A DNA stretch of 64,000 nucleotides from Cyclobacteriaceae bacterium (GTDB taxonomy: Bacteria; Bacteroidota; Bacteroidia; Cytophagales; Cyclobacteriaceae), in the NCBI GenBank assembly GCA_016786495.1, contig JAEUUJ010000019.1, positions 62,001-126,000 on the forward strand, read 5' to 3'. The notes beneath the pieces were generated by a model. It was not told the DNA's origin. It saw only the letters and a program-made list of their open reading frames with translations, and did not search any database. The position numbers and the translations under genes were made by a program. Positions 1 to 8,063 of this stretch are shown piece after piece (positions within the stretch are counted from its first letter, which is position 1; each line of letters starts with the position of its first letter).

Positions 1-278
1 GCGCAGGTTGGAAAGGTAAGGTAAACCTGGAGGATACAGTATTTGCAGGCGCCCTTGTGGATAAACTAACCGGTAAATTTTCACTGGGGTGCGATGCGCC
101 TCTGGCTGCACGACACTTATATACGTGTGCGAAAGGTGACCTGATTGGATTTTTGAATGAATCGAGTCACGTGAAGCGGTTGAACAAGCTCAACATCCAT
201 GACGACATGAGGTTCTGCTGCACGATTGACAAATACAAAGTTGTGCCGGTTTTGAAAGACGGGCTGCTAGTCGTTTAG
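1..278 (+). CDS. comB: 2-phosphosulfolactate phosphatase, C-terminal part (cut by window edge)
   Basis: The reading frame is already open at base 3 and ends at a TAG at 276-278, so about 91 C-terminal residues are visible and the start lies outside the window. The visible part carries the family's AGWKG...NLEDTVFAGAL block, then the GCDAPLAARHLY and FLNESSHVKRL segments and the C-terminal VVPVL. ComB-family enzymes hydrolyse 2-phosphosulfolactate to sulfolactate. In methanogens this serves coenzyme M synthesis; in Bacteroidota its role is unsettled, and a link to sulfonate metabolism is only inference. The gene ends one base before the stop of the convergent mazG gene. Confidence 0.85.
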   Translation, partial: AGWKGKVNLEDTVFAGALVDKLTGKFSLGCDAPLAARHLYTCAKGDLIGFLNESSHVKRLNKLNIHDDMRFCCTIDKYKVVPVLKDGLLVV

Positions 279-279
279 C

Positions 280-606
280 TTAGCGAAGCTTTTCATTGCT
301 CTTGTGCCGGTCGTGATCGCGGAGCGTCTTCTTCTCCATATTTTTCTGAAAGGCTTCGGTAAGGTTTACACCCGTCTGGTTGGCCAGACAGATTAATACC
401 CAAAGCACATCGGCCATTTCATCGCCCAGATCTTTTGATTTATCGCTTTCCTTTTCCGACTGTTCGCCATACCTGCGGGCAATGATGCGTGCCACTTCTC
501 CGGTTTCTTCCGTAAGAATAGCCATGTTCGTAAGCTCGCTGAAGTAGCGTACGCCATGGGTTTTAATCCACTGGTCGACCTGAGCTTGGGCTTCTTGTAT
601 TGTCAT
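280..606 (-). CDS. MazG-like nucleotide pyrophosphohydrolase
   Basis: A 108-residue all-alpha protein of the short MazG type. The metal-binding signature is present: E33, E34 and E37 in the EETGE segment, then E63 and D66 in DEMADVLW. Family members hydrolyse nucleoside triphosphates to monophosphates plus pyrophosphate and are thought to clean non-canonical nucleotides from the pool. It is a single-domain form, much shorter than the two-domain E. coli MazG. It is last in a minus-strand series dtd, VanX-like dipeptidase, mazG, with 87 bases before it, so co-transcription is plausible. Substrate preference cannot be read from the sequence. Confidence 0.88.
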   Translation of the reverse strand: MTIQEAQAQVDQWIKTHGVRYFSELTNMAILTEETGEVARIIARRYGEQSEKESDKSKDLGDEMADVLWVLICLANQTGVNLTEAFQKNMEKKTLRDHDRHKSNEKLR

Positions 607-693
607 GGAGTTAGTATTTAGTAGATAGTAAATAGTAGTTAGTAGAACAGTATTGCGTAGTTGTTTTGTAGCAATCTAACCACTCAATACGAA

Positions 694-1371
694 CTACTTT
701 TCGAGTGTTTCAAAATCAATATCGAGAACTTCGTAATTTCTCCAGCCGATAAAATCAAAATGCCACCATTCCGACCCGTTAACCTTAAAGCCTTGTTTTT
801 CCATCGTGTCGATGATCAACTGACGGTTCTTGCGGATCACCGGATCTTTCACGGGTGTTGAAGGCCAGGCTTCTTTCTTAAAAGAATCATAACCCGTGGG
901 CATTACCAGCTCTTCACCGGTTTTCAGATTAATGATGGTCATGTCGATCGCACAGCCGCGGTTGTGCCTCGATCCCCGGTAGGGAGACGCGACATACGTG
1001 GTGTCTTTATAGACCTCATAAAATTTTACCGTGGCTGCATACGGCCGGTAGGCATCGAATATTTTGATACCAAGTCCTTGTTTGGCCAGTTCGGCTTGTG
1101 CACGTTTGACTGCTTCCGCCACAGGTTTGCGGGCATAGGCTTTTGCCAGGTTGTAGATTTTTTCGCCTGTAAAATTATTGTTCGTGGCATACCGGATGTC
1201 GAGCACGATGCCCGGTATAAATTGTTCGAGATCAACCAGCTCTTTTTTTGAATTGGCTTTTACGCTTTCCAAGTACCCCTCATAGTCCGTAGGTGTCAAT
1301 CCATACTTGTTCTGTGCGAGGATCACCGTACAGGGTAGAATGAGCATTACGGTAAATACGACTGCTTTCAT
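694..1371 (-). CDS. VanX-like D-alanyl-D-alanine dipeptidase (peptidase M15D), exported
   Basis: A 225-residue protein starting with a signal peptide (hydrophobic residues 4-19, ending VILAQ). The M15D zinc-peptidase motifs are complete: Arg109 in DAYRP, the SRHNRGCAID segment giving His136 and Asp143, and the EWWH segment giving Glu201 and His204. These match the VanX metal ligands and catalytic residues. Family members split D-Ala-D-Ala. With an export signal and no vanH/vanA nearby, a role in recycling or trimming envelope peptides is more likely than glycopeptide resistance (inference). It lies 32 bases downstream of dtd, another enzyme dealing with D-amino acids. Confidence 0.9.
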   Translation of the reverse strand: MKAVVFTVMLILPCTVILAQNKYGLTPTDYEGYLESVKANSKKELVDLEQFIPGIVLDIRYATNNNFTGEKIYNLAKAYARKPVAEAVKRAQAELAKQGLGIKIFDAYRPYAATVKFYEVYKDTTYVASPYRGSRHNRGCAIDMTIINLKTGEELVMPTGYDSFKKEAWPSTPVKDPVIRKNRQLIIDTMEKQGFKVNGSEWWHFDFIGWRNYEVLDIDFETLEK

Positions 1372-1403
1372 TTTTCTACGTGTTTGATATCCAGCTACGC
1401 TGA

Positions 1404-1856
1404 TTATTTCCTGTCTTTGGTGTCGATGACGATCGTAACGGGGCCATCATTGAGCAGGCTTACCTTCATATCGGCTCCAAACTCACCCGTCTGCACCGGC
1501 TTTTCCAACAATGCTTCCACGGCCTTTACAAACTTCTCGTACAGCGGGATGGCAATTTCGGGTTTTGAGGCTTTGATGTAGGAGGGCCGGTTTCCCTTCT
1601 TGGTGCTGGCGTGAAGCGTAAACTGACTTACCACGATGATATCCCCGCCATCGTCTTTAACGCTCACGTTCATGACGCCTTCGGCATCGTTGAAAATCCG
1701 GAGGTTCACTAGCTTCCCGGCCAGCCATTCGATGTCTTCCGGGCCGTCTGCATCTTCGATGCCAACCAGCACCAGCAAACCCTTCCCGATGCTCGACTTA
1801 ACCTGCTTTTCAATTTCCACCGAGGCGGAAGATACCCGTTGAATAACTGCGATCAT
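1404..1856 (-). CDS. dtd: D-aminoacyl-tRNA deacylase
   Basis: A 150-residue protein with both DTD signatures: SQFTL at 77-81 and NDGPVT at 136-141, which holds the cross-subunit Gly-cisPro motif. The enzyme hydrolyses D-aminoacyl-tRNAs (D-Tyr and others) and also removes glycine mischarged on tRNA-Ala, keeping D-residues out of proteins in the cytoplasm. An in-frame codon 31 residues upstream is possible, but the family begins exactly at MIAVIQRV, so the ATG ending at 1856 is chosen. It heads the minus-strand group with the VanX-like gene and mazG. The 139-base gap to the divergent A2M gene should hold promoters for both; I did not find a convincing consensus match there. Confidence 0.93.
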   Translation of the reverse strand: MIAVIQRVSSASVEIEKQVKSSIGKGLLVLVGIEDADGPEDIEWLAGKLVNLRIFNDAEGVMNVSVKDDGGDIIVVSQFTLHASTKKGNRPSYIKASKPEIAIPLYEKFVKAVEALLEKPVQTGEFGADMKVSLLNDGPVTIVIDTKDRK

Positions 1857-1995
1857 GGTGAAATATACTAACGACCTGTACCAACCGGAATTGTCGGGCC
1901 GACTATCGTCCAAAAAAATATTTTGACGGTAATTCGCCATCGCCAACACTATTTTTTCGGATATTCAAACTCCTTAATAATAACCTCTTTTTTTT

Positions 1996-4900
1996 ATGAA
2001 AAACCTCCCCTGGAAGAAGATTGCCATTGGCATCGCTGGCCTTGCCGTAGTTGTTTTCGGCATTTACTTTTTTGTTAACAAGAAGGACAAACCGGTAGCC
2101 AATTATATCAACCCGGCCTTTGGGGAGTATATCTCATCGTATACCGCAGGGGTGATTCCTTCCGGGTCAAACCTGATCATCGTGCTGACAAATAATGTGG
2201 CCGACTCGGCCGCCATCGGTCAGGAAACCTCCGTTAACCTGTTTGATTTCAGCCCGTCTATTAAAGGAAAGGCATTTTGGGTTGATGCCCGCACAGTTGA
2301 GTTCAGGCCTGATGCGCGCCTCACTTCGGGTCAGGTTTATGAAGCCACGTTTAAACTGGCAAAACTTACCACGGTACCGAGTGAACTGCAAGAGTTCAAA
2401 TATTCATTCCAGGTTATTCCGCAAAACTTTGAAGCTTCTATCGACAATATCAAACCCTACGTGAAGACGGAACTCAAGCGGCAGAAAATTGAGGGCGTTT
2501 TGAACACAGCCGATTTTGCAGAAAAAGATATTATCGAAAAAATGCTGGAGGCCAAACAGGATAACAACGCGTTGAAAATTTCCTGGGTTCATGGCACCGA
2601 TGGCAAGCAACACAACTTCGTGATCGAAGATGTTTCCCGTAAGGATCAGGCAAGTTTGGTTAACCTCACCGTAAAGGGCGGGCCGCTGGGAGTGAACCGG
2701 GATGATGCGCAAGACATTGAAATTCCCGCGCTCGGTGATTTCAAAATTGTGAATGCGAAAGTTGTTCAGAATCCTACCCAGTATGTTATCCTTCAGTTTT
2801 CTGATCCGCTTAAGGAGAAACAGGAACTCAACGGTTTGATCAGCATTCCGGAATCTGCGAATCTCGACTTCGACATTCACGACAATGAAATCTGGGTTTA
2901 CCCTTCAGCCCGTTTGGCCGGAAGCAAAACTGTTTCCGTGGAAGCAGGCGTTCGCAACATTCTTGATTATCGAATGAGCAAGCGTGCTACTTGGGAGGTG
3001 ATGTTCGAGCAACTGAAGCCTGAAGTAAAAATTGCCGGCAAAGGTGTAATTCTCCCAAGCACGGATGGGCTTGTACTTCCGTTTGAAGCCGTAAACCTCA
3101 GGTCGGTTGATGTGGAGATCATCAAGATTTTTGAAAACAATGTGTTGCAGTTCCTGCAGGTGAACAGTCTTTCGGGCCAGCAGGAATTAAGGCGCGTTGG
3201 AAAATCTATCCTGAAAAAAACCATCGCACTCGATAACTCCGGTGTGACAGATCTGGGCAAGTGGAATCGTTTCACACTCGATATCGCCAAACTGATCAAC
3301 AGCGAACCAGGTGCTATCTATCAGGTTAAGTTCAGCTTTAAAAAATCCTATTCTACGTACTTCTGTGAAGACTCCGGTACGGAAGATAACCTGGAAGAAA
3401 TTGAAGAAGAAGAGGACGATAGTTACGATAACTATTCAAGTTATGAAGGCGACTACGAATATTATGAGTACGATGACTATTACTATGGCGATGACTACGA
3501 ATGGGAGCAACGCGATAACCCATGTCACGCATCTTACTATACCTCAAGCCGCACAGTGCGCAGAAACATACTGGCGTCTGATCTCGGCCTGCTTGCCAAG
3601 AGTGGCAGTGACGGCAACACGTTAATTTTTGTAACCGATCTGAAGACAACCGAACCGCTTTCGGGTATTCAGGTTGATGTGTACGACTATCAGCAGCAGG
3701 TTGTCGGAACCGCCACCACCGACTCGGACGGTAAAGCAGAAATAAAAACGAAGGGCAAACCGTATGTTCTGGTTGCCAAAAATGGCGCGCAACGGGGCTA
3801 CCTGACCCTGAACGATGGTACGTCACTTTCGCTTAGCAATTTCGATGTCTCCGGAGAGTACGTTCAAAAAGGATTGAAAGGATTCTTGTATGGCGAGCGT
3901 GGCGTTTGGCGTCCGGGCGATACACTGCACCTTTCTTTTATCCTCGAAGACAAGGCCAAAACACTTCCTGCGGCCCATCCGGTAGTATTTGAACTCCAGA
4001 ATCCGCAGGGACAGGTGGTTAATCGCATTGTTCGATCAACCTCAGAAAATGGTTTCTACGACTTTACTACGTCAACCAAACCCGATGCTCCAACGGGAAA
4101 TTGGACAGCCCGCATTAAAGTGGGGGGAACAGAGTTTAATCAGAACATAAAAATTGAAACGGTTAAACCGAATCGTTTAAAGATTAACCTGGACTTTGGT
4201 ACCGAACGCCTCTTATCACCGAACGTAACGGGTTCGCTTGATGTGAAGTGGCTGCACGGTGCACCGGGCAGAAACCTGAAGGCTGAGTTTGAAGTGTTAT
4301 TGTCGAAAGTGCCGACCACCTTCGCGAAATATCAGGACTATGATTTCGAAGACCCGTCACGTCAGTTTAGCAGTGAATCCGTTCTGGTATACGAAGGATC
4401 AACAGACTCGGAAGGCCACGCCAACGTGGATACAAACCTCGAGCTTTCTTCCGCAGCGCCTGGTTTCCTGAATGCCGTATTCAAAGGAAAAGTTTACGAA
4501 GAGAGCGGAAACTTCAGTGTCGACAGATTTGTGCTTCCGTACTCTCCGTACAGCGCCTATGTCGGAATCAAGACTCCGAAGGGTGAGCCGTACACCGGTG
4601 TGCTCTACTCCGACACAACACACAAAGTTGAATTCGCAACGGTAGACGCTAACGGTAATCCGCTATCGAAAAAACTTGACGTGAACATTTACAAGCTTAA
4701 CTGGCGCTGGTGGTGGGATAATTCAAGCGATTATATCGCAAATTATGTTGAAGGTTCGTACGCCCAGGCAATTAAAACCGGAACCGTAACCACTGCGAAC
4801 GGAAAAGGGTCCTGGAATTTCCAGATCAAATCTCCTGAACACGGAAGATACTTCATCCGCGCGTGCGATCCGGAGTCAGGTCACTGCACCGGACAGATTA

Positions 4901-7584
4901 TCTACGTGGATGAGCCGGGCTGGTACAGCCGCATGCGTGAGGATGACAACTCAGGCGGAGCCACAATGCTGTCGTTCAATGCCGACAAGCCATCGTACAA
5001 CATTGGTGAAAAAATTAACCTGACGATTCCCGGAACCGGTCAGGGCCGTGCTTTGATCAGTATCGAGAGTGGAAGCAAAGTATTGAAAACGTATTGGGTA
5101 GAAACCCGCCAGGGCGAAAACAAATTCAGCTTTGAGGCTACATCTGAGATGGCCCCTAACGTATATGCCCACGTATCGTTGCTTCAGCCGCACGCACAAA
5201 CCGAAAACGACCGGCCGATTCGTCTGTACGGTGTAACTGCAATCGGTGTCGAAGATCCGGCTACACATTTGCAACCCGAGATCAGTATGCCCGATGTGCT
5301 GGAGCCGGGAGAAAAAGTAACGATCAAGATTTCTGAAAAAGAAGGTCGCAAGATGACGTATACTGTAGCCATGGTTGATGAAGGCTTGCTCGACATCACA
5401 CGCTTCAAAACCCCGGATGCCTGGAGCAGGTTCTACGCGCGTGAAGCGCTCGGTGTAAGAACATGGGATTTGTACGATGAAGTTATGGGTGCATTTGGTT
5501 CGCGGATTGAACGCCTGCTCGCAATCGGTGGTGATGCTGATCTTGCAGCGAAGGAAGATGATCCGCGCGCAAACCGCTTCAAGCCTGTGGTGAAATTCTT
5601 CGGACCGTTTACACTCGATAAAGGTGATACAAAATCACACACGTTTACCATGCCGCAATACATCGGCTCGGTGAAAACGATGGTGGTTGCCGGGTATGAT
5701 GGTGCCTATGGCAAGGCTGATAAAGCAACACCGGTGCGCAAACCACTGATGGTACTGGCAACGCTTCCGCGTGTGCTGGGTCCTGAAGAAACGCTGAAGC
5801 TGCCCGTAACATTATTCACGCAGGAAAAAGGAATTCGCAATGTAAAGGTTGATGTGAAGATTACCGGACCCGTTTCGGTAACCGGATCTTCAAGTCAAAC
5901 GGTTGCCATGAGTCCTGCCGGTGACATGACGGTTGATTTCGACCTCGCAGTGAAGAGCGCGATTGGTATTGCCAAAGTTGAGGTAACGGCTTCTTCGGGA
6001 AACTTCAAAGCGTCTGACGTAATTGAAATCGAGGTGCGTAACCCGAATCCCCCCGTCACAAAAGTAACCGAAGCTCTCGTTGACGCGGGAAAAACCTGGA
6101 GTTCTCCGGTTGTCCCGTTCGGCATTGCCGGTACAAACACGGCATTGCTGGAAGTATCCACCATTCCACCGATCAACCTGGGATCAAGACTTGACTACCT
6201 GATTCACTATCCTTACGGATGTATTGAACAGACAACCTCTTCGGTATTCCCGCAGCTTTACCTGGATCGGGTGAAGGAACTGACCGAAACGGAAAAAGCG
6301 AAAATTCAAATTAATGTAACGGCTGGTATCGAACGGTTGAAGTCGTTCCTGACGCGGTCGGGTGGGTTTGCTTACTGGCCAGGTCAGGCCGATGCTAATG
6401 AATGGGGCACTTCATACGCAGGGCAATTCCTGATTGCAGCAGGAGAGAAGGGATACTTTGTTCCGGCTGATATGATGAAGCGTTGGAAGAAGTATCAGAA
6501 AGACAAAGCATTGGAATGGAGATTTGCCGACGGGTACTACAATAGCGATCTGATGCAGGCTTATCGTTTATATACGCTCGCACTTTCGGGTTCACCGGAG
6601 CTGGGCGCGATGAATCGCTTGCGCGAAACAGCTAACCTGTCAGTATCCGGTACGTGGTTGTTGGCCGCAGCGTATGCGAAAGCGGGCCAGTTAGAGGCTG
6701 CTAAGAAATTAGTCGCGAGCCTGTCACCGGTTGTTAAACCTTACCGTGAGCTTGGCTATACGTACGGATCGGATGTGCGCGACCGCGCGCTGATTCTGGA
6801 AACCCTGTCGTTAATCGGTGATCGTAACCGCGGGCTTCAGGTATTCAAAGAGGTTGCTAGTTCGCTCAGTAATCCATACAGCTGGATGAGCACTCAGGAA
6901 GTTGCGGTCTGCCTGAAAGCTGTGGCTGACTTTGCCGGCACAGAGAAGGGTGACCTGAGGTTTGAGTACACGCTGAATAACGGAAAAACCGTTTCGGTCG
7001 GAAGCACGGCTGCGATCTCGCAGATTGCGATTCCGGTGGACGGAGCAAACAAGGTAAATGTTCAAATAAAGAGCGAAAGCAAGGGAGCGTTATACACCCG
7101 TTTGATTATGCAGGGCAGCCCTGCACGTGGAGGAGAGGAAGAAGCGGAGTCGAACTTAACCGTTGACATCGCTTATACCGATGAAAATGGCTCGCCTATC
7201 GATCCTTCAAAACTCCAGCAGGGTACCGAGTTTATCGCGGTAGTAACTGTAACGCATCCCGGTGTGCGGAGCCGGTATGAGAACCTTGCGCTGTCGCAGA
7301 TTTTTCCTTCGGGTTGGGAGATTAATAACCTCCGATTGGATGGAGACCAGGGAACGCTGGCAAACAGTGCCTTTACGTATCAGGATATCCGTGACGACCG
7401 GGTTTATACATTCTTTGATCTGTATAACCGGGAGTCGAAAACGTTCCGGGTAAGCCTCACGGCAACTTATGCCGGAAGCTATTATTTGCCGGCTGTTAGT
7501 TGCGAGGCGATGTACGATAAATCGATCTATGCCCGTCAGAAGGGACAAGTGGTTGAAGTAGTAAAAGCTCCGGGCGTACAATAA
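1996..7584 (+). CDS. Bacterial alpha-2-macroglobulin (thioester protease trap)
   Basis: A very large protein (1862 residues) with an N-terminal membrane anchor at about 8-27 and no lipobox. It has the order expected of bacterial A2M: repeated beta-sandwich MG domains, the bait/ANA-type region, then the thioester domain. The thioester motif is intact (Cys1409-Ile-Glu-Gln1412, codons from 6220). Bacterial A2Ms (E. coli YfhM/ECAM) covalently trap proteases in the periplasm and are typically paired with PBP1C, as here. Residues about 457-510 form an unusual Asp/Glu/Tyr-rich insert bracketed by Cys457 and Cys510. An intrinsic terminator follows the stop. The ATG at 1996 is the only reasonable start because it places the anchor at the N terminus. 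Confidence 0.95.
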   Translation: MKNLPWKKIAIGIAGLAVVVFGIYFFVNKKDKPVANYINPAFGEYISSYTAGVIPSGSNLIIVLTNNVADSAAIGQETSVNLFDFSPSIKGKAFWVDARTVEFRPDARLTSGQVYEATFKLAKLTTVPSELQEFKYSFQVIPQNFEASIDNIKPYVKTELKRQKIEGVLNTADFAEKDIIEKMLEAKQDNNALKISWVHGTDGKQHNFVIEDVSRKDQASLVNLTVKGGPLGVNRDDAQDIEIPALGDFKIVNAKVVQNPTQYVILQFSDPLKEKQELNGLISIPESANLDFDIHDNEIWVYPSARLAGSKTVSVEAGVRNILDYRMSKRATWEVMFEQLKPEVKIAGKGVILPSTDGLVLPFEAVNLRSVDVEIIKIFENNVLQFLQVNSLSGQQELRRVGKSILKKTIALDNSGVTDLGKWNRFTLDIAKLINSEPGAIYQVKFSFKKSYSTYFCEDSGTEDNLEEIEEEEDDSYDNYSSYEGDYEYYEYDDYYYGDDYEWEQRDNPCHASYYTSSRTVRRNILASDLGLLAKSGSDGNTLIFVTDLKTTEPLSGIQVDVYDYQQQVVGTATTDSDGKAEIKTKGKPYVLVAKNGAQRGYLTLNDGTSLSLSNFDVSGEYVQKGLKGFLYGERGVWRPGDTLHLSFILEDKAKTLPAAHPVVFELQNPQGQVVNRIVRSTSENGFYDFTTSTKPDAPTGNWTARIKVGGTEFNQNIKIETVKPNRLKINLDFGTERLLSPNVTGSLDVKWLHGAPGRNLKAEFEVLLSKVPTTFAKYQDYDFEDPSRQFSSESVLVYEGSTDSEGHANVDTNLELSSAAPGFLNAVFKGKVYEESGNFSVDRFVLPYSPYSAYVGIKTPKGEPYTGVLYSDTTHKVEFATVDANGNPLSKKLDVNIYKLNWRWWWDNSSDYIANYVEGSYAQAIKTGTVTTANGKGSWNFQIKSPEHGRYFIRACDPESGHCTGQIIYVDEPGWYSRMREDDNSGGATMLSFNADKPSYNIGEKINLTIPGTGQGRALISIESGSKVLKTYWVETRQGENKFSFEATSEMAPNVYAHVSLLQPHAQTENDRPIRLYGVTAIGVEDPATHLQPEISMPDVLEPGEKVTIKISEKEGRKMTYTVAMVDEGLLDITRFKTPDAWSRFYAREALGVRTWDLYDEVMGAFGSRIERLLAIGGDADLAAKEDDPRANRFKPVVKFFGPFTLDKGDTKSHTFTMPQYIGSVKTMVVAGYDGAYGKADKATPVRKPLMVLATLPRVLGPEETLKLPVTLFTQEKGIRNVKVDVKITGPVSVTGSSSQTVAMSPAGDMTVDFDLAVKSAIGIAKVEVTASSGNFKASDVIEIEVRNPNPPVTKVTEALVDAGKTWSSPVVPFGIAGTNTALLEVSTIPPINLGSRLDYLIHYPYGCIEQTTSSVFPQLYLDRVKELTETEKAKIQINVTAGIERLKSFLTRSGGFAYWPGQADANEWGTSYAGQFLIAAGEKGYFVPADMMKRWKKYQKDKALEWRFADGYYNSDLMQAYRLYTLALSGSPELGAMNRLRETANLSVSGTWLLAAAYAKAGQLEAAKKLVASLSPVVKPYRELGYTYGSDVRDRALILETLSLIGDRNRGLQVFKEVASSLSNPYSWMSTQEVAVCLKAVADFAGTEKGDLRFEYTLNNGKTVSVGSTAAISQIAIPVDGANKVNVQIKSESKGALYTRLIMQGSPARGGEEEAESNLTVDIAYTDENGSPIDPSKLQQGTEFIAVVTVTHPGVRSRYENLALSQIFPSGWEINNLRLDGDQGTLANSAFTYQDIRDDRVYTFFDLYNRESKTFRVSLTATYAGSYYLPAVSCEAMYDKSIYARQKGQVVEVVKAPGVQ

Positions 7585-7587
7585 AAT

Positions 7588-7620
7588 TCAGGGACCTTGC
7601 CACCGGCAGGGTCCCTTTCT
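7588..7620 (+). terminator. Intrinsic terminator after the A2M gene
   Basis: A hairpin runs from 7590 to 7616: AGGGACC (7590-7596) pairs with GGTCCCT (7610-7616), and TTGCC/GGCAG extends the stem to 12 pairs with one G-U pair and a three-base loop. It is followed by TTTCT. It lies 5 bases past the A2M stop and just before the NTF2-like gene. The short T run suggests partial read-through. Confidence 0.7.
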
Positions 7621-7626
7621 AACGTT

Positions 7627-8055
7627 ATGAAAAAAATTATTTTCATTATCGGGTTTTGCATCACATCGCTTGTTGCGATGAGTCAACCCGCGCAGGAGCA
7701 GCATGTGCTCGATCTTTCTAAAAAGAAATTTCAGTGGATGGTGGCCATGCAGTTCGATTCGCTCCAAGCCGTGCTGGACGACCGGATGATGTTCATTCAT
7801 TCCAACGGATGGCTCGAAACAAAGACAGAGTTCATTCACGATATCCGGTCGGGCAAGCTGCGATACAAGTCCATCGACATCATCGAGGCTACCGCCCGCG
7901 TGTATCCGGGTTCCGCGATTATCATTGGCCGCGGAAAATTTGTTGTCACCCTCGATGGAAAAGATCTGCAACTGGAATTGAAATACACCGAAGTTTATAT
8001 TCAACAGAACGGCAAGTGGCTGCTGGCATCCCGCCATGCGAACCGCCTGCAATAG
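7627..8055 (+). CDS. Exported NTF2-like (DUF4440/SnoaL-type) protein
   Basis: A 142-residue protein with a signal peptide (MKKIIFIIGFC...VAMSQ). After cleavage about 120 residues remain with the cone-fold pattern of NTF2-like proteins: a helical FQWMVAMQFDSLQAVLDD start, a WLETKTEFIHDI middle and a strand-rich end KYTEVYIQQNGKWLLASRHA. Family members are usually small-molecule binding or enzymatic scaffolds, and no catalytic residue can be assigned. The ATG at 7627 is preferred over an in-frame codon at 7597 because the latter lies in the terminator and would bury the signal peptide. It sits between the A2M gene and pbpC, 8 bases before the latter, so it is probably translated with pbpC. Confidence 0.75.
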   Translation: MKKIIFIIGFCITSLVAMSQPAQEQHVLDLSKKKFQWMVAMQFDSLQAVLDDRMMFIHSNGWLETKTEFIHDIRSGKLRYKSIDIIEATARVYPGSAIIIGRGKFVVTLDGKDLQLELKYTEVYIQQNGKWLLASRHANRLQ

Positions 8056-8063
8056 CGGGTTTG

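Noticed and set aside
2404-2880. 158-codon minus-strand frame inside the A2M gene
   Set aside because: Antisense shadow; the A2M frame has clear domain content across the same bases.
3400-3500. Repeat-like GAC/TAT/GAA runs considered as a non-coding repeat array
   Set aside because: They are in-frame codons for the acidic, tyrosine-rich insert of the A2M protein and lack spacers or fixed unit length.
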